Assembly (NCBI RefSeq): GCF_904842695.1
Contig: NZ_CAJGWQ010000001.1
Coordinates: 62,001 to 126,000 of the forward strand
Length of the DNA stretch: 64,000 bases
From: Gulosibacter hominis
GTDB taxonomy: Bacteria > Actinomycetota > Actinomycetes > Actinomycetales > Microbacteriaceae
Reading direction: 5' to 3'
A program made the position numbers and the translations under genes. Numbering within the stretch: position 1 is the stretch's first letter; the number at the start of each line of letters is the position of its first letter. This document shows, in pieces, positions 37,333 through 48,299 of this stretch. Below the pieces are notes generated by a model. That model worked only from the letters and a program-made list of their open reading frames with translations. It was not told where the DNA came from and searched no databases.

Positions 37333-40300
37333 ATGCCAAAGCGCAACGACATCAATTCAGTACTCGTCATCGGCTCGGGCCCGATCGTTATCGGTCAGGC
37401 AGCAGAGTTTGACTACTCCGGCACCCAGGCGTGCCGCGTGCTTCGCGAAGAGGGTGTGCGAGTAATTTTGCTCAACTCGAACCCGGCGACGATCATGACC
37501 GACCCCGACTTCGCCGACGCCACCTATGTTGAGCCGATCACCCCCGAAGTGATCGAAAAAATCATCCTGCGTGAGCGTCCCGACGCCATCTTGCCGACGC
37601 TCGGTGGCCAGACCGCACTCAACGCGGCCATGAAGCTGCACGAGCTCGGACTGCTCGAAAAACACGGAGTCGAACTCATCGGCGCCAATGTTGACGCAAT
37701 TCGCCGCGGTGAAGACCGTCAGGAGTTCAAAGACCTGGTGATCGAGTGCGGTGCCGACGTGGCTCGCTCATACATTGCCCACACCGTCGAAGAGGCCAAG
37801 GCCTTCGCCGCCGACCTCGGCTACCCGCTGGTGGTGCGTCCCTCATTCACGATGGGTGGTCTGGGTTCTGGCTTCGCGCACGACGAGGCTGAGCTCGTGC
37901 GCATCGTTGAAGACGGGTTGCTCTCATCACCCACCAGCGAAGTGCTGCTCGAAGAATCGATCCTCGGGTGGAAAGAATACGAGCTCGAACTCATGCGCGA
38001 CGCTGCCGACAACACGGTGGTGATTTGCTCGATTGAAAACGTTGACCCGGTTGGTGTGCACACCGGCGACTCAATCACCGTGGCACCGGCACTGACGCTC
38101 ACCGACGTCGAATATCAAAAGCTGCGCGATGTCGGTATCGCCATCATTCGCGCCGTTGGTGTTGACACCGGTGGTTGCAACATCCAGTTTGCCGTCGACC
38201 CGAGCAATGGCCGTGTCATCGTTATCGAAATGAACCCGCGGGTATCTCGCTCATCGGCGCTGGCCTCAAAGGCCACCGGCTTCCCGATCGCAAAAATCGC
38301 CGCCAAGGTGGCCATCGGTTACCGTCTCGATGAGATCGCCAACGACATCACCCGCGAAACTCCGGCAAGCTTTGAGCCGGCCATCGACTACACGGTCGTC
38401 AAGGTGCCGCGGTTCAACTTTGAAAAATTCCCGGCCGCTGACCCCACCCTCACCACCACCATGAAATCGGTGGGTGAGGCCATGGCGATTGGCCGCAATT
38501 TCACCACGGCCCTGCAGAAGGCGCTGCGCTCGCTCGAAAAGCGCGGCTCATCATTTACCTGGGTCGATGACGAACGCACCGTTGATGAGCTGCTGGAGAT
38601 CATCAAAACGCCCACCGACGGCAGAATCGTCGACGTGCAAATTGCCATGTCGAAGGGCGCCACGGTCGAGCAGATCTTTGAATCGACCAAGATTGACCCC
38701 TGGTTCCTCGATCAGATCGCACTCATCAACGAAATTGCCGAACAGGTGCGTTCGGTTGAGGTACTGGATGCGCCTACGCTGCGGTTGGCCAAGCGGCACG
38801 GTTTTTCTGATGCTCAGCTCGCCGAGCTGCGCGGACTCACCGAGGCTGAGGTGCGCGCGATCCGCCGCAATAGCGGCATCATCCCGGTATACAAAACCGT
38901 TGACACCTGCGCGGGCGAGTTCCCGGCATTCACGCCCTACCACTACTCGAGCTACGACCTTGAAACCGAGGTTGCACCGAGCGACCGCGAGAAGGTCATC
39001 ATTCTCGGTTCGGGCCCGAACCGTATCGGTCAGGGTATCGAGTTCGACTATTCGTGTGTGCACGCCTCGTTCGCGTTGGCTGACGCGGGCTACGAAACCA
39101 TCATGGTCAACTGCAACCCCGAGACCGTCTCGACCGACTACGACACTTCCGATCGGCTCTACTTTGAACCGCTGACGCTCGAAGACGTGCTCGAGGTTAT
39201 CGACGCCGAACGCGCTTCTGGAACATTGAAGGGCGTGATTGTGCAGCTCGGTGGCCAAACCCCGCTGGGGCTCGCCAAGGGCCTGCAGGCCGCGGGCGTG
39301 CCGATTCTCGGCACCAGCCCGGATGCGATCGACAGCGCCGAAGAGCGTGGCCAGTTTGCGCGCATCCTCGAAGAAGCCGGCCTGGCAGCGCCGGCAAACG
39401 GTACGGCCACCAACCGCGCCGATGCCCACGAAATTGCCAATCGCATCGGCTACCCGGTGCTGGTGCGCCCGAGCTTCGTGCTGGGTGGTCGTGGGATGGA
39501 AATCGTCTACTCGACCGAGCAGCTGGACGACTACTTCGACCGCATCGCCGACCAGGGCATTGTTACGGTCGACCACCCGCTGCTGGTTGACCGCTTCCTC
39601 GACGACGCCACCGAAATCGACGTCGACGCGCTGTATGACGGCACCGACATCTATATCGGCGGCATCATGGAACACATCGAAGAGGCGGGTATTCACTCGG
39701 GCGACTCGGCCTGCACCCTGCCAGCTATCACCCTGAGTGATGCGCGTTTGCGTGAGGTGCGCGAGGCGACGCTGCGCATCGCCTCGGGAGTGGGCGTGCG
39801 CGGCCTGCTGAACGTGCAATTTGCGATCGGTGCTGGGCGGCTCTATGTGCTCGAAGCAAACCCGCGTGCCTCGCGCACTGTGCCGTTTGTTTCGAAGGCG
39901 CTCGGTACACAGCTCGCGAAGGCCGCTGCGCGCGTCATGGCTGGCGCCACTATCGCCGAATTGCGTGCCGAGGGGCTGCTACTGCCCGAGGGTGACGGCA
40001 CGATTCTGCCGCTGGATGCTCCGGTAGCGGTGAAAGAAGCGGTGCTGCCGTTCAAACGCTTCCGCACGCGCGACGGCTCGATTGTCGACACGCTGCTCTC
40101 GCCCGAAATGCGTTCGACCGGTGAAGTGATGGGAATTGACAAAAACTTCCCGCTCGCGTTTGCCAAGAGCCAGCTTGCAGCCTACGGCGGGCTGCCCGAG
40201 GGGGGCACCGTGTTTGTTTCGGTGAATGACCGTGACAAGGGAGCGATCGTTACCCCGATCATGGAACTGCTCAACCTGGGATTTGAAATCTACGCCACCG

Positions 40301-40638
40301 ACGGCACCGCCAAGGTGCTGTACCGGCACGGCATCGAGGCAAAGCTGGTTGGCAAGTTCACTGACGAGGGCGATACTGAGGTCGCGGCCGATAACCGCCC
40401 GAATATTGTCGAGATGATCCAGGCCGGCGAGGTCGATATGGTCATCAACACACCCTCGGGTGCCTCGTCGCGAGGTGACGGATACCAGATCCGCACCGCA
40501 GCAGTAACGGCCGATATCCCGATTTTCACCACGATGTCGGAGTTGCACGCTGCGGTTGGATCGTTCCGAGCGCTCCATGACGGGCTGGAAGTGACGCCGC
40601 TGCAGGAATACAACGAGCGACGGAAGGTAAACCGGTGA
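37333..40638 (+). CDS. carB: Carbamoyl-phosphate synthase large subunit
   Basis: Makes carbamoyl phosphate for pyrimidines and arginine. Two homologous ATP-grasp halves are visible: the first begins [21 protein letters not shown], the second [21 protein letters not shown] near residue 555. Each carries GGQTxLxxAxxL and RPSF motifs. The C-terminal MGS-like allosteric domain ([25 protein letters not shown]-like [15 protein letters not shown]) completes 1101 residues, full length. GAGGAG lies 11 bases before the ATG. Its stop overlaps pyrF (GTGA). Confidence 0.97.
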   Translation: MPKRNDINSVLVIGSGPIVIGQAAEFDYSGTQACRVLREEGVRVILLNSNPATIMTDPDFADATYVEPITPEVIEKIILRERPDAILPTLGGQTALNAAMKLHELGLLEKHGVELIGANVDAIRRGEDRQEFKDLVIECGADVARSYIAHTVEEAKAFAADLGYPLVVRPSFTMGGLGSGFAHDEAELVRIVEDGLLSSPTSEVLLEESILGWKEYELELMRDAADNTVVICSIENVDPVGVHTGDSITVAPALTLTDVEYQKLRDVGIAIIRAVGVDTGGCNIQFAVDPSNGRVIVIEMNPRVSRSSALASKATGFPIAKIAAKVAIGYRLDEIANDITRETPASFEPAIDYTVVKVPRFNFEKFPAADPTLTTTMKSVGEAMAIGRNFTTALQKALRSLEKRGSSFTWVDDERTVDELLEIIKTPTDGRIVDVQIAMSKGATVEQIFESTKIDPWFLDQIALINEIAEQVRSVEVLDAPTLRLAKRHGFSDAQLAELRGLTEAEVRAIRRNSGIIPVYKTVDTCAGEFPAFTPYHYSSYDLETEVAPSDREKVIILGSGPNRIGQGIEFDYSCVHASFALADAGYETIMVNCNPETVSTDYDTSDRLYFEPLTLEDVLEVIDAERASGTLKGVIVQLGGQTPLGLAKGLQAAGVPILGTSPDAIDSAEERGQFARILEEAGLAAPANGTATNRADAHEIANRIGYPVLVRPSFVLGGRGMEIVYSTEQLDDYFDRIADQGIVTVDHPLLVDRFLDDATEIDVDALYDGTDIYIGGIMEHIEEAGIHSGDSACTLPAITLSDARLREVREATLRIASGVGVRGLLNVQFAIGAGRLYVLEANPRASRTVPFVSKALGTQLAKAAARVMAGATIAELRAEGLLLPEGDGTILPLDAPVAVKEAVLPFKRFRTRDGSIVDTLLSPEMRSTGEVMGIDKNFPLAFAKSQLAAYGGLPEGGTVFVSVNDRDKGAIVTPIMELLNLGFEIYATDGTAKVLYRHGIEAKLVGKFTDEGDTEVAADNRPNIVEMIQAGEVDMVINTPSGASSRGDGYQIRTAAVTADIPIFTTMSELHAAVGSFRALHDGLEVTPLQEYNERRKVNR

Positions 40639-41507
40639 CAACCGCGAAGACATTCGGCGAGCGGCTCGCTGAAACCACCGACAAATACGGCCACCTCTGT
40701 GTCGGTATCGACCCGCACACCTATTTGCTCGAGCGCTGGCAGCTGCCGGTATCGGCGGTGGGGGCACACGAGTTTGGTCTGCGCGTCGTCGAAGCGCTGC
40801 AGGGCCGAGTTGGCATCGTGAAACCCCAGGTTGCGTTCTACGAGCGATTCGGTGCCAACGGCTACCGCGTACTTGAAGACGTGTTCGAGGCGGCCCGGGC
40901 TGCCGGACTGCTGGTGATCGCCGATGTCAAGCGCGGTGATGTCGGTTCCACACTCGACGCCTACGCGGAAGCTTGGCTCACTCCCGGTATGCCGCTCGAA
41001 GCAGATGCGATGACCATGAACTCGTATCAGGGTTTTGACACGCTCAGCAGCCCGCTCGCAAAGGCGGAAAAATACAACAAGGGCCTGTTCGTGCTGGCCG
41101 CGACCTCCAACCCCGAATCAGCCTCGGTGCAGACCGCGATGCGGGTTCGCGGCTCGCAGGAGGGTCGCACTGTCGCCGGCGGTATTGCCGCACGGGCCGC
41201 ACAGTGGAACCGCGAACACTACGCCGGTCGCGAGAAGGGTTCGATCGGTGTTGTACTCGGTGCCACGGTCGACCAAGAACTGCTCGGCATCGACGTGGAT
41301 GATCTGGCCGTCGAACCCGACACGCCGATTTTGGCGCCGGGATTCGGCCACCAGGGCGCGCGTTTTGAGGACGTCAAGGAGATCTTCGGGAAGTCATCCG
41401 AGAATGTGATTGTTAACGCATCGCGTTCGATCCTTGGCGATGGGCTTGAGGGTCTGGATGCGGCGATCGATCATCACAACGAATTGTTGCGGCGGGCATT
41501 CAAATGA
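40635..41507 (+). CDS. pyrF: Orotidine 5'-phosphate decarboxylase, type 2
   Basis: Last step of UMP synthesis. [19 protein letters not shown], the catalytic [22 protein letters not shown] block and [11 protein letters not shown] identify the actinobacterial type 2 enzyme, which is longer (290 residues) than the E. coli form. GTG 40635 overlaps the carB stop by 4 bases and its own stop overlaps the gmk fusion by 4 bases. pyrD is not in this cluster. Confidence 0.96.
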   Translation: MTTAKTFGERLAETTDKYGHLCVGIDPHTYLLERWQLPVSAVGAHEFGLRVVEALQGRVGIVKPQVAFYERFGANGYRVLEDVFEAARAAGLLVIADVKRGDVGSTLDAYAEAWLTPGMPLEADAMTMNSYQGFDTLSSPLAKAEKYNKGLFVLAATSNPESASVQTAMRVRGSQEGRTVAGGIAARAAQWNREHYAGREKGSIGVVLGATVDQELLGIDVDDLAVEPDTPILAPGFGHQGARFEDVKEIFGKSSENVIVNASRSILGDGLEGLDAAIDHHNELLRRAFK

Positions 41508-42415
41508 AATCGCAAACTCCACCACCAGTCGACCGGGTTGAAGCCTCGAAAAAAGCGGTCGAGGCCCGACGGGCGCGCGCTGAGGTTAAGCGTCGGCTCG
41601 CCTCCGGTGCGGCCCGACCGGTGGATGTGTTGGCCGCTGCCCTGCGCACCGACACTCCGCAGCATCCGGCCGCCACGATGCGGGTGCCGCAATTTTTGCG
41701 GGCAATCCCGCATATCGGCGAAACCAAGTCGACTCGCATCCTCGAACGCCTCGAAATTTCGCCGGTGAAAAAGCTCGGCGGACTTGGCAAACAGCAGCGC
41801 GAACGGTTGCGGCAGTTCCTGCTCGACTGGGAGGCTGCCTCGCCTGTGGAACCGCGAGTGATTGTGCTCGCCGGCCCCACCGCCGTTGGTAAGGGAACCG
41901 TCGCAAAATACATCCGTGACAACTACCCGGATGTGCACATCTCGGTTTCGGCAACCACCCGAAAACCTCGCCCGGGTGAGCGCGAGGGCGTCGACTACTA
42001 CTTTGTCGACGACGCTGAATTTGACCGGCTTATCGCCGAAAATGAGCTGCTCGAATACGCGACCGTGCACAATGCGCATCGCTATGGCACCCCGGCAGAA
42101 CCGCTGCGCGAGCGGCTGGCAAAATCACAGCCGGTGCTGCTCGAAATTGACCTGCAGGGGGCGCGCCAGGTGAAGGAGCGCATGCCTGAGGCTAGACTGG
42201 TGTTTTTGGCACCCCCGAGCTGGGATGAACTGGTGCGTCGACTCATTGGCCGTGGAACCGAATCGGCTGATGAGCAGGAGCGCCGCCTTCAGACCGCGAA
42301 GGTTGAGCTGGCATCCGTGAACGAGTTTGACGCGTACGTGGTGAACTCATCCGTTTCGGATGCCGCACACGAGGTTTTGCACCTCATGGGACTTGACGAA
42401 GGAAATCACAAATGA
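41504..42415 (+). CDS. gmk: Fusion of an mIHF-type nucleoid protein domain with guanylate kinase
   Basis: Residues 117-303 are guanylate kinase (GMP to GDP): P-loop GPTAVGKGT at 124-132, [30 protein letters not shown] and [13 protein letters not shown]. Residues 10-107 match actinobacterial integration host factor mIHF: a basic helix [12 protein letters not shown] followed by an H2TH-like part [18 protein letters not shown] and [15 protein letters not shown]. In many actinobacteria mihF is a separate gene between pyrF and gmk; here one 303-residue frame covers both with a linker of about 10 residues. A GTG at 41846 with distant GGGAGG could allow a free kinase. The ATG overlaps pyrF. Confidence 0.9.
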   Translation: MKSQTPPPVDRVEASKKAVEARRARAEVKRRLASGAARPVDVLAAALRTDTPQHPAATMRVPQFLRAIPHIGETKSTRILERLEISPVKKLGGLGKQQRERLRQFLLDWEAASPVEPRVIVLAGPTAVGKGTVAKYIRDNYPDVHISVSATTRKPRPGEREGVDYYFVDDAEFDRLIAENELLEYATVHNAHRYGTPAEPLRERLAKSQPVLLEIDLQGARQVKERMPEARLVFLAPPSWDELVRRLIGRGTESADEQERRLQTAKVELASVNEFDAYVVNSSVSDAAHEVLHLMGLDEGNHK

Positions 42416-42735
42416 TTGAGAAGCCCAAGGGCATCATCGACCCGCCCATTGACGAACTGCTGGAGCGCGTGTCGAACAAGTACGAGCTGGTAATTTTCGC
42501 TTCGAAGCGGGCTCGACAGATCAACGACTACTACAGCGATCTGCAGGATGGCACCGTGTACGGCAATGTTGGGCCGCTGGTCGACTCGAACGTCGACGAC
42601 AAGCCGCTGTCGATTGCGCTGCACGAGATCAACCAGAACAAGCTCGTCATGCACGAGCCCGCACCCGAGGCCGCAGTCACCGATCTCGATGACCTCATCG
42701 ACTTTGGCGACGACCCGGTAACCCCCGCAGAATAA
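42412..42735 (+). CDS. rpoZ: RNA polymerase omega subunit
   Basis: The small subunit that helps assemble RNA polymerase. The 107-residue protein has [30 protein letters not shown], the omega signature, and a variable acidic C-terminus. The ATG overlaps the gmk stop by four bases (ATGA), with GAAGGAAA upstream. The gmk-rpoZ-coaBC order is conserved across actinobacteria. Confidence 0.95.
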   Translation: MIEKPKGIIDPPIDELLERVSNKYELVIFASKRARQINDYYSDLQDGTVYGNVGPLVDSNVDDKPLSIALHEINQNKLVMHEPAPEAAVTDLDDLIDFGDDPVTPAE

Positions 42736-42756
42736 GAGCAGCGCGACAGGAGCGGC

Positions 42757-44025
42757 GTGGTGGTGCACGATCCACGACACGACGATACGCAGTCATTGCG
42801 CATCGTCGTGGGTGTCACGGGTGGCATTGCCGCCTACAAGGCAGTTTCGGTGATTCGGTCACTCGTGCTGCTGGGCCACCACGTCGACGTGATCGCCACC
42901 GAACACTCGCTCAAATTTGTGGGCGCGCCCACACTCGAAGCGATCAGCCGCAACCCGTTGCACACCGATCTCTATGAGGGCGTGGCCCAGGTGCGTCACG
43001 TGGCACTCGGGCAGCAGGCGGATGTAATCGCGGTAGTGCCGGCCACGGCGAACAGCATCGCGCGGTTCGCCGCGGGTATGGCCGACGATCTGCTCGGCAA
43101 CACGGTGCTCGCATCCCGGTCGCCGCTGGTGGTGGCACCTGCGATGCACACCGAAATGTGGCAGCATCCGGCCACGCAGGCCAATATTCGGCGCCTCGAA
43201 GAGCGCGGCACGGTTATTGTCGGACCCGAATCCGGCGCGCTCACCGGCGGAGATTCCGGCCCCGGGCGCCTTGCCGAAACTGAGACCATCGTCGCGAGCA
43301 TCCTCACCGCCGCGCGGGCTGCAAAGCGGCGGGCGATTGAAGACGAGCAGGCTCGCGACCTCAGCGGCCGCCGGGTGCTCATTACCGCCGGCGGAACTCG
43401 GGAACCGATTGATCCGGTTCGGTTTTTGGGTAACCGCTCATCCGGCAGGCAGGGTGTTGCGCTTGCCGCGCGGGCGCTTGCTCGCGGGGCCGAGGTGACG
43501 CTCATCGCTGCCAATCTCGAGGTTCCGGTGCCCGAAGGCGTCAGCGTGGTGCGGGTGTCCACCGCCCAACAGATGGCGACCGCGGCCGCCGAGCTGGCAC
43601 CGCGCCACGAAATCATCGTTATGGCCGCCGCCGTTGCCGATTTCCGGCCCGAGCGCGTCGAGTCGGGAAAAATCAAAAAAGAAGCCACCGGCGATGCGCT
43701 CACGCTCACATTCACCAAAAACCCAGATATTTTGCGGCAGCTCGTTGCCGCCAGGGTGCCCGGTCAAACGCTCGTCGGATTTGCTGCCGAAACCGAGGCT
43801 GATGACGCCGAGCGACTCGAAATTGCACGTCGCAAACGTGAGCGTAAAGGCTGCGATCTGCTCGTGCTCAACCAGGTCGGTTGGCATGAGGGATTCCAGA
43901 GCGAATACAACCGCGTGCAGATCATCGATGACAGTGGCAGCGTGCTTGCCGATCACGAAGGCGACAAAATGTCGGCGGCGGATGTCATCCTAGATGCAGT
44001 TGTTCAGCGATCCCTCGCTGGATGA
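42757..44025 (+). CDS. coaBC: Bifunctional phosphopantothenoylcysteine decarboxylase / phosphopantothenate-cysteine ligase
   Basis: Two consecutive steps of coenzyme A synthesis. The N-terminal flavodoxin-like CoaC half begins [18 protein letters not shown] and has [18 protein letters not shown]. The C-terminal CoaB half begins [23 protein letters not shown] and has the AAVADFRPE and SGKIKK motifs. The length is 422 residues. Three consecutive GTG codons (42757, 42760, 42763) are possible starts; AGGAG at 42748-42752 favours the second. The stop overlaps a non-used upstream ATG of the metK frame. Confidence 0.95.
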   Translation: MVVHDPRHDDTQSLRIVVGVTGGIAAYKAVSVIRSLVLLGHHVDVIATEHSLKFVGAPTLEAISRNPLHTDLYEGVAQVRHVALGQQADVIAVVPATANSIARFAAGMADDLLGNTVLASRSPLVVAPAMHTEMWQHPATQANIRRLEERGTVIVGPESGALTGGDSGPGRLAETETIVASILTAARAAKRRAIEDEQARDLSGRRVLITAGGTREPIDPVRFLGNRSSGRQGVALAARALARGAEVTLIAANLEVPVPEGVSVVRVSTAQQMATAAAELAPRHEIIVMAAAVADFRPERVESGKIKKEATGDALTLTFTKNPDILRQLVAARVPGQTLVGFAAETEADDAERLEIARRKRERKGCDLLVLNQVGWHEGFQSEYNRVQIIDDSGSVLADHEGDKMSAADVILDAVVQRSLAG

Positions 44026-44093
44026 CACAACCCCATTCACAAAGTTCTCCCACGCGGCAGCAGCCGCGCACTCCCAGGGAAGGTGATTTACCC

Positions 44094-45281
44094 ATGTCCG
44101 AACTTCGACTGTTTACCTCTGAGTCGGTAACTGAGGGCCACCCCGATAAGATTTGCGATCTTATCTCGGACGGCATCCTCGACTCACTGCTCGAACAAGA
44201 CCCGGCCGCACGAGTCGCGGTTGAGACCATGGTGACCACCGGTCAGGTGCATGTGGCCGGTGAGGTGCGCACCACCGGCTACGCGGATGTGGCCGGAATT
44301 GTGCGCCAAACCATTTGCGATATCGGCTACACCAGTTCAGATTTCGGCTTCGACGGCCGGCTGTGCGGCGTATCGGTATCGATCGGTAGCCAATCGGAAG
44401 AAATTGCGACCGGTGTCGACCACGCCCTCGAGGTGCGCGATGGCGATTCGGATGATGACATCGCCCGGCTGGGTGCCGGCGACCAGGGCATCATGTTCGG
44501 CTATGCCACCGATGAAACGCCCGAGCTGATGCCGCTGCCGATCTGGTTGGCGCACCGGCTGAGCGAACGCCTCACCGAGGTGCGAAAAAACGGCACGCTG
44601 CCGTATCTGCGCCCCGATGGCAAGACCCAGGTGACCTGCGGTTATGACGGGGATGTGCCGAAAACTGTCGAGACAATCGTGATTTCGACGCAGCACGGCA
44701 AGGTTGAGCAGGCGCAGCTTGCCGAGGATCTCGAACGCGAGGTGATTCGCCCGGTGCTGAGCCGAGTGGCGCTCGACTCGTCGAAGACCCGGCTGCTGAT
44801 CAACCCCTCGGGTGGTTTTGAGCTGGGCGGACCGGCTGCCGATGCCGGTCTCACCGGACGCAAAATCATCGTTGACACCTACGGTGGTATGGCACGTCAC
44901 GGCGGTGGTGCGTTCAGCGGTAAAGACCCCTCGAAGGTTGACCGCTCAGCGGCCTATGCGATGCGCTGGGTGGCAAAAAACGTGGTGGCTGCGGGCTTCG
45001 CCAAGCGCGTGGAGTTTCAGGTTGCCTACGCCATCGGCTCGGCACAGCCGGTGGGCCTGTACTGCGAGACCTTTGGTACGCACACGGTTGAGCCCGAAAA
45101 AATCATTGCCGCTGTGCGAGAGGTGTTCGACCTGCGACCGGCCGCAATCATCCGCGATTTGCAGCTGTTGCGCCCGATTTATCGTCAAACCTCGAACTAC
45201 GGCCACTTTGGACGCGAACTGCCTGATTTCACCTGGGAACGTACCGACCGGGTCGAGGCCCTACAGCAAGCCATCCGATAG
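44094..45281 (+). CDS. metK: S-adenosylmethionine synthetase
   Basis: Makes SAM from methionine and [59 protein letters not shown]-type phosphate loop and the K/Mg ligands are intact. The start is ATG 44094 ([10 protein letters not shown]), with GGAAGGTG about 8 bases upstream. The open frame continues to an ATG at 44022 overlapping coaBC, but the 24 extra residues are unlike the family. The length is 395 residues. No SAM riboswitch fold was recognised in the short gap. Confidence 0.96.
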   Translation: MSELRLFTSESVTEGHPDKICDLISDGILDSLLEQDPAARVAVETMVTTGQVHVAGEVRTTGYADVAGIVRQTICDIGYTSSDFGFDGRLCGVSVSIGSQSEEIATGVDHALEVRDGDSDDDIARLGAGDQGIMFGYATDETPELMPLPIWLAHRLSERLTEVRKNGTLPYLRPDGKTQVTCGYDGDVPKTVETIVISTQHGKVEQAQLAEDLEREVIRPVLSRVALDSSKTRLLINPSGGFELGGPAADAGLTGRKIIVDTYGGMARHGGGAFSGKDPSKVDRSAAYAMRWVAKNVVAAGFAKRVEFQVAYAIGSAQPVGLYCETFGTHTVEPEKIIAAVREVFDLRPAAIIRDLQLLRPIYRQTSNYGHFGRELPDFTWERTDRVEALQQAIR

Positions 45282-45283
45282 CC

Positions 45284-47290
45284 GTGGCCTCCGTCGCGCG
45301 GGTTGCGATTGATTCTCCGCTGCCGCAGCTGGATCGCGTATTTGAGTATGCGATTCCGGCGCCGCTGGCAGAGTCAATCGCGCCCGGCGTGCGGGTGAAA
45401 GTGCCGCTGCGCGTTGGCGGTCGGATTATTTCGGGCTGGGTGCTTGGGGTATCCGATCAGGCTGAATACTCGGGCCGGCTCGCCGATATTGATTCGGTGG
45501 TGAGCGAAGCCCGCGTGCTCACCGACGAACTCGCGCGGCTCGCGCGCGCTGTCGCCGACCGGCAGGCAGGCACCCTCGCCGATGTGCTGCGTCTGGCTAT
45601 CCCAAAGCGTTCGGCCAGGCTCGAGCAGCGCTGGCTGGATGACGAATCGGGGGAGCGGGCTCGACGCCTCGAGGCATCCCGCGCCCCGGTGGGTGGCAAT
45701 GCATCCGAGCCTGCCACATCCGCGGGGATTTCCAACCCGCGTGCCGAAGTGGCCGCCATGCCGTGGGCGGAAGCAATCATCAACCCCGGCGGCAGGTTTT
45801 CGCTGCGCCCGCCCGTGGGAGTTGCCGACCGTGAGCCGCGCGCCCTCGGTGCACTGGCAGATCTGGCCGCAGCAACCCTTGCGAACGGACACTCGGCGAT
45901 TGTGCTCGTTCCTGATTTTCGCGACCTGGAACTCGCCGCTGCCGCGCTCGAGCGGCGCATCCCCGCCGAACTGGTACGGCGATTCGACTCGCGATTGAAA
46001 CCGATGCCACGCTACGAACAGTATTTGCGTGCGCTCGAGCCAATTCCGCAGGTGGTCGTTGGTACGCGCTCGGCGGTCTGGGCACCGGCCGAAGCGCTCG
46101 GACTCATCGCAATTTGGGATGACGGTGACGAAAGCTATCGCGAACCGCTGGCGCCCTATCCGCACACCCGCGAAGTGGCGCTGATGCGCGCGGCGATGCA
46201 GAGCTGTTCAGTGGTGCTCGCGGCCCACACCCCATCACTTGAAACCCGGCGCCTGGTTGCCTCCGGCTGGCTCACCGAGATGGCAGCGCCCGGGCCGGCC
46301 GCAGCGCGGGTGATTCCCGCTGCCGCAACGCTCGGGGATGATTCGGCAGCCAGCGCGGCGCGCATCCCCGAATTTGCCTGGCAGACAGCCAGTCGCGCAC
46401 TGCGCGAGGGTCCCGTGCTCGTGCAGGTTGGGCGTGCGGGGTATCGTCCCACGCTGCGCTGCGCGAGCTGTCGAGAAATTGCCCGCTGTCGAAGCTGCTC
46501 GGGGGAAATTGTGCAGCGCTCAGAGTCAGCTCCGATTTCGTGCCGGGTTTGTGGTGCGATTCAGGCGGGCTGGCACTGCGGTGAATGTGGCGGCGAGTCG
46601 CTGCGTGCTGGCGCGGTGGGGCATCAGCGCACCGCCGAAGAGCTCGGTCGCGCGTTTCCCGGGGTGCCGGTGATAGTCGCGGATGCGCAGCAGCGGCAGA
46701 TCACGATCGGGGCGGCACCGGCGCTCGTGGTGGCAACCCGTGGCGCCGAACCGGTTGCCGCAGACGGTTACCGGGCGGTGCTGCTGCTTGATGCCGAGTT
46801 TGCGCTGGCCCGCGAATCGCTCGACACCGTGGTTGAGGTGCTGCGGATGTGGTCGAACGCCGCCGCGCTATCGGCCGATGACGCGATTGTGGCGATCACC
46901 GGCGCGGTCTCCGAGCCGGTTGCGGCGCTGCAATCTTGGCAGCAGGCGCTCATCGTTGATGCCGAACTTGAACAGCGACGTGAACTGGAATTTCCACCGG
47001 CCGTTCGCGTGGCAACTGTGCGTGGCACCCAGCGGGAGGTCGATGCTGCGCTGCGCCGCATCCGCGATCTACAGCTTGCCGAGGTGTCGATACTCGGCCC
47101 CGTGCCCGATGAGGATGACCCCAAACTGCACCGGGCCACGCTGCGTTTTGGGTACCGCGCAGGTTCGGCAGTTGCCACCGCGCTCAAAACCGAGCTGGTG
47201 GCGCAGGCTACTGCGCGCCGCGGTGCCGGTGGCCGCGGTGCAGCGTCGACGCTGCGGGTGCACCTGGATGACCACAGCGTTTTTGCCTAG
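45284..47290 (+). CDS. priA: PriA-like primosomal protein lacking helicase motifs
   Basis: PriA restarts stalled replication forks. The 668-residue protein keeps the N-terminal DNA-binding start (VARVAIDSPLPQLDRVFEYAIP), eight zinc-binding cysteines in four CxxC pairs (CASC, CRSC, CRVC, CGEC) and the C-terminal domain (VSILGPVPDEDDPKLHRATLRF). It has no GxGKT P-loop, and DEEH is replaced by WDDGD. This loss is usual for actinobacterial PriA, which is thought to act without ATPase activity. GTG 45284 follows metK by two bases. Confidence 0.92.
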   Translation: MASVARVAIDSPLPQLDRVFEYAIPAPLAESIAPGVRVKVPLRVGGRIISGWVLGVSDQAEYSGRLADIDSVVSEARVLTDELARLARAVADRQAGTLADVLRLAIPKRSARLEQRWLDDESGERARRLEASRAPVGGNASEPATSAGISNPRAEVAAMPWAEAIINPGGRFSLRPPVGVADREPRALGALADLAAATLANGHSAIVLVPDFRDLELAAAALERRIPAELVRRFDSRLKPMPRYEQYLRALEPIPQVVVGTRSAVWAPAEALGLIAIWDDGDESYREPLAPYPHTREVALMRAAMQSCSVVLAAHTPSLETRRLVASGWLTEMAAPGPAAARVIPAAATLGDDSAASAARIPEFAWQTASRALREGPVLVQVGRAGYRPTLRCASCREIARCRSCSGEIVQRSESAPISCRVCGAIQAGWHCGECGGESLRAGAVGHQRTAEELGRAFPGVPVIVADAQQRQITIGAAPALVVATRGAEPVAADGYRAVLLLDAEFALARESLDTVVEVLRMWSNAAALSADDAIVAITGAVSEPVAALQSWQQALIVDAELEQRRELEFPPAVRVATVRGTQREVDAALRRIRDLQLAEVSILGPVPDEDDPKLHRATLRFGYRAGSAVATALKTELVAQATARRGAGGRGAASTLRVHLDDHSVFA

Positions 47291-47367
47291 CCATCGAACT
47301 GCCACCGACCTGGCCGTCATTGAGGCAGGGGAAGCGCGGGCGATCCGAATGCCAACCAACAGCCGAG

Positions 47368-47373
47368 TACCCT
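47368..47373 (+). promoter_or_regulatory. -10-like hexamer for a leaderless fmt transcript
   Basis: TACCCT lies 8 bases before the fmt ATG and no ribosome-binding site is present in between. The 91-base gap after priA therefore probably contains a promoter giving an mRNA that begins at or near the start codon. The -35 region is not recognisable. Confidence 0.4.
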
Positions 47374-47381
47374 AGAAAACT

Positions 47382-48299
47382 ATGCGACTTGTTGTAGCCG
47401 GTACACCCGATGCCGCGGTGCCCACCCTCGAAGCCCTGGCCGCATCCGAACACGAAATTATTGCCGTGATCAGCCGTGAAGATGCGCCGGTCGGACGTAA
47501 ACGCGTGTTGACGCCCTCGCCGGTTTCGGCGCGCGCACTCGAACTCGGGCTGCCACTCATCCGCGCAAACCGACTCGACGAGCAAGTTACCGCGCAGCTC
47601 ACCGAACTCCAGCCCGACCTGGGCGTCATCGTCGCCTATGGCGGTATCGTGCGCGAACCACTGCTGACGATGCCGCGGCTGGGGTGGATCAACCTGCACT
47701 TTTCACAGCTGCCCAAATGGCGCGGTGCGGCACCCGTGCAGCGGGCGGTGCTGGCGGGGGAGCGCGAAAGCGGGATTGCCGTGTTCCAACTCGAGGCCGG
47801 GCTCGATACCGGCCCGACCTTCGTGAACCGTGCCGAACCAATTGGCACCGATGAGACCGCCGGCGAATTGCTCGAGCGACTTGCGCAGCTCGGGGCCGCA
47901 GACGTGGTCAAAACCGTGAACGCGCTCGCCCGCGGCGAAGCGGTGGCAACACCACAAGAGGGGACCCCCACGCACGCCGCAAAACTCGGCGCCGCTGACG
48001 GCAAAATTGACTGGCAGCTCGATGCCGAGCGGGTGTACGCGACCATTCGTGGTGCCACCCCAGAACCCGGTGCCAGCACCGAGCTCGACGGAGCACGATT
48101 CAAAGTGCATGAGGCGCGACGCGCCGGTGCAGACGAGGTGTTGCAGCCGGGGCAGGTGCGCCTTGTCTCGGGAGCGGTGCTGGTGGGCACCGGCAGCGGG
48201 ACGCTCGAGCTCGTGCGCGTGCAGCCCGCGGGTAAAGCCGCCATGAATGCCGCCGATTGGTTCCGGGGCCGCCGCGCCGAGTCGGTGATACTCGGATGA
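47382..48299 (+). CDS. fmt: Methionyl-tRNA formyltransferase
   Basis: Formylates initiator Met-tRNA with 10-formyl-THF. Motifs are VVAGTPDAAVPTLEAL, LGVIVAYGGIV, NLHFSQLPKWRGAAPVQRA (catalytic region, equivalent to the usual NxHxSLLPxWRGAAP) and QLEAGLDTGP. A C-terminal OB-like domain follows to 305 residues. The start at ATG 47382 has no Shine-Dalgarno sequence. The def gene, its common partner, is not adjacent. The stop overlaps rsmB by 4 bases. Confidence 0.96.
   Translation: MRLVVAGTPDAAVPTLEALAASEHEIIAVISREDAPVGRKRVLTPSPVSARALELGLPLIRANRLDEQVTAQLTELQPDLGVIVAYGGIVREPLLTMPRLGWINLHFSQLPKWRGAAPVQRAVLAGERESGIAVFQLEAGLDTGPTFVNRAEPIGTDETAGELLERLAQLGAADVVKTVNALARGEAVATPQEGTPTHAAKLGAADGKIDWQLDAERVYATIRGATPEPGASTELDGARFKVHEARRAGADEVLQPGQVRLVSGAVLVGTGSGTLELVRVQPAGKAAMNAADWFRGRRAESVILG

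Noticed and set aside
38551-39819. Minus-strand open frame of 422 codons
   Set aside because: Antisense shadow of carB, which carries both ATP-grasp halves in the plus frame.
41504-41850. Treating the N-terminal 110 codons of gmk as a mis-called upstream extension
   Set aside because: The ATG overlaps the pyrF stop in the usual coupled way and the translation matches mIHF along its whole length, so it is real coding sequence rather than a start-site error.
44026-44093. SAM riboswitch before metK
   Set aside because: The gap is only 68 bases and no conserved SAM-I, SAM-II or SAM-IV core could be made out; metK is downstream of coaBC in an operon.
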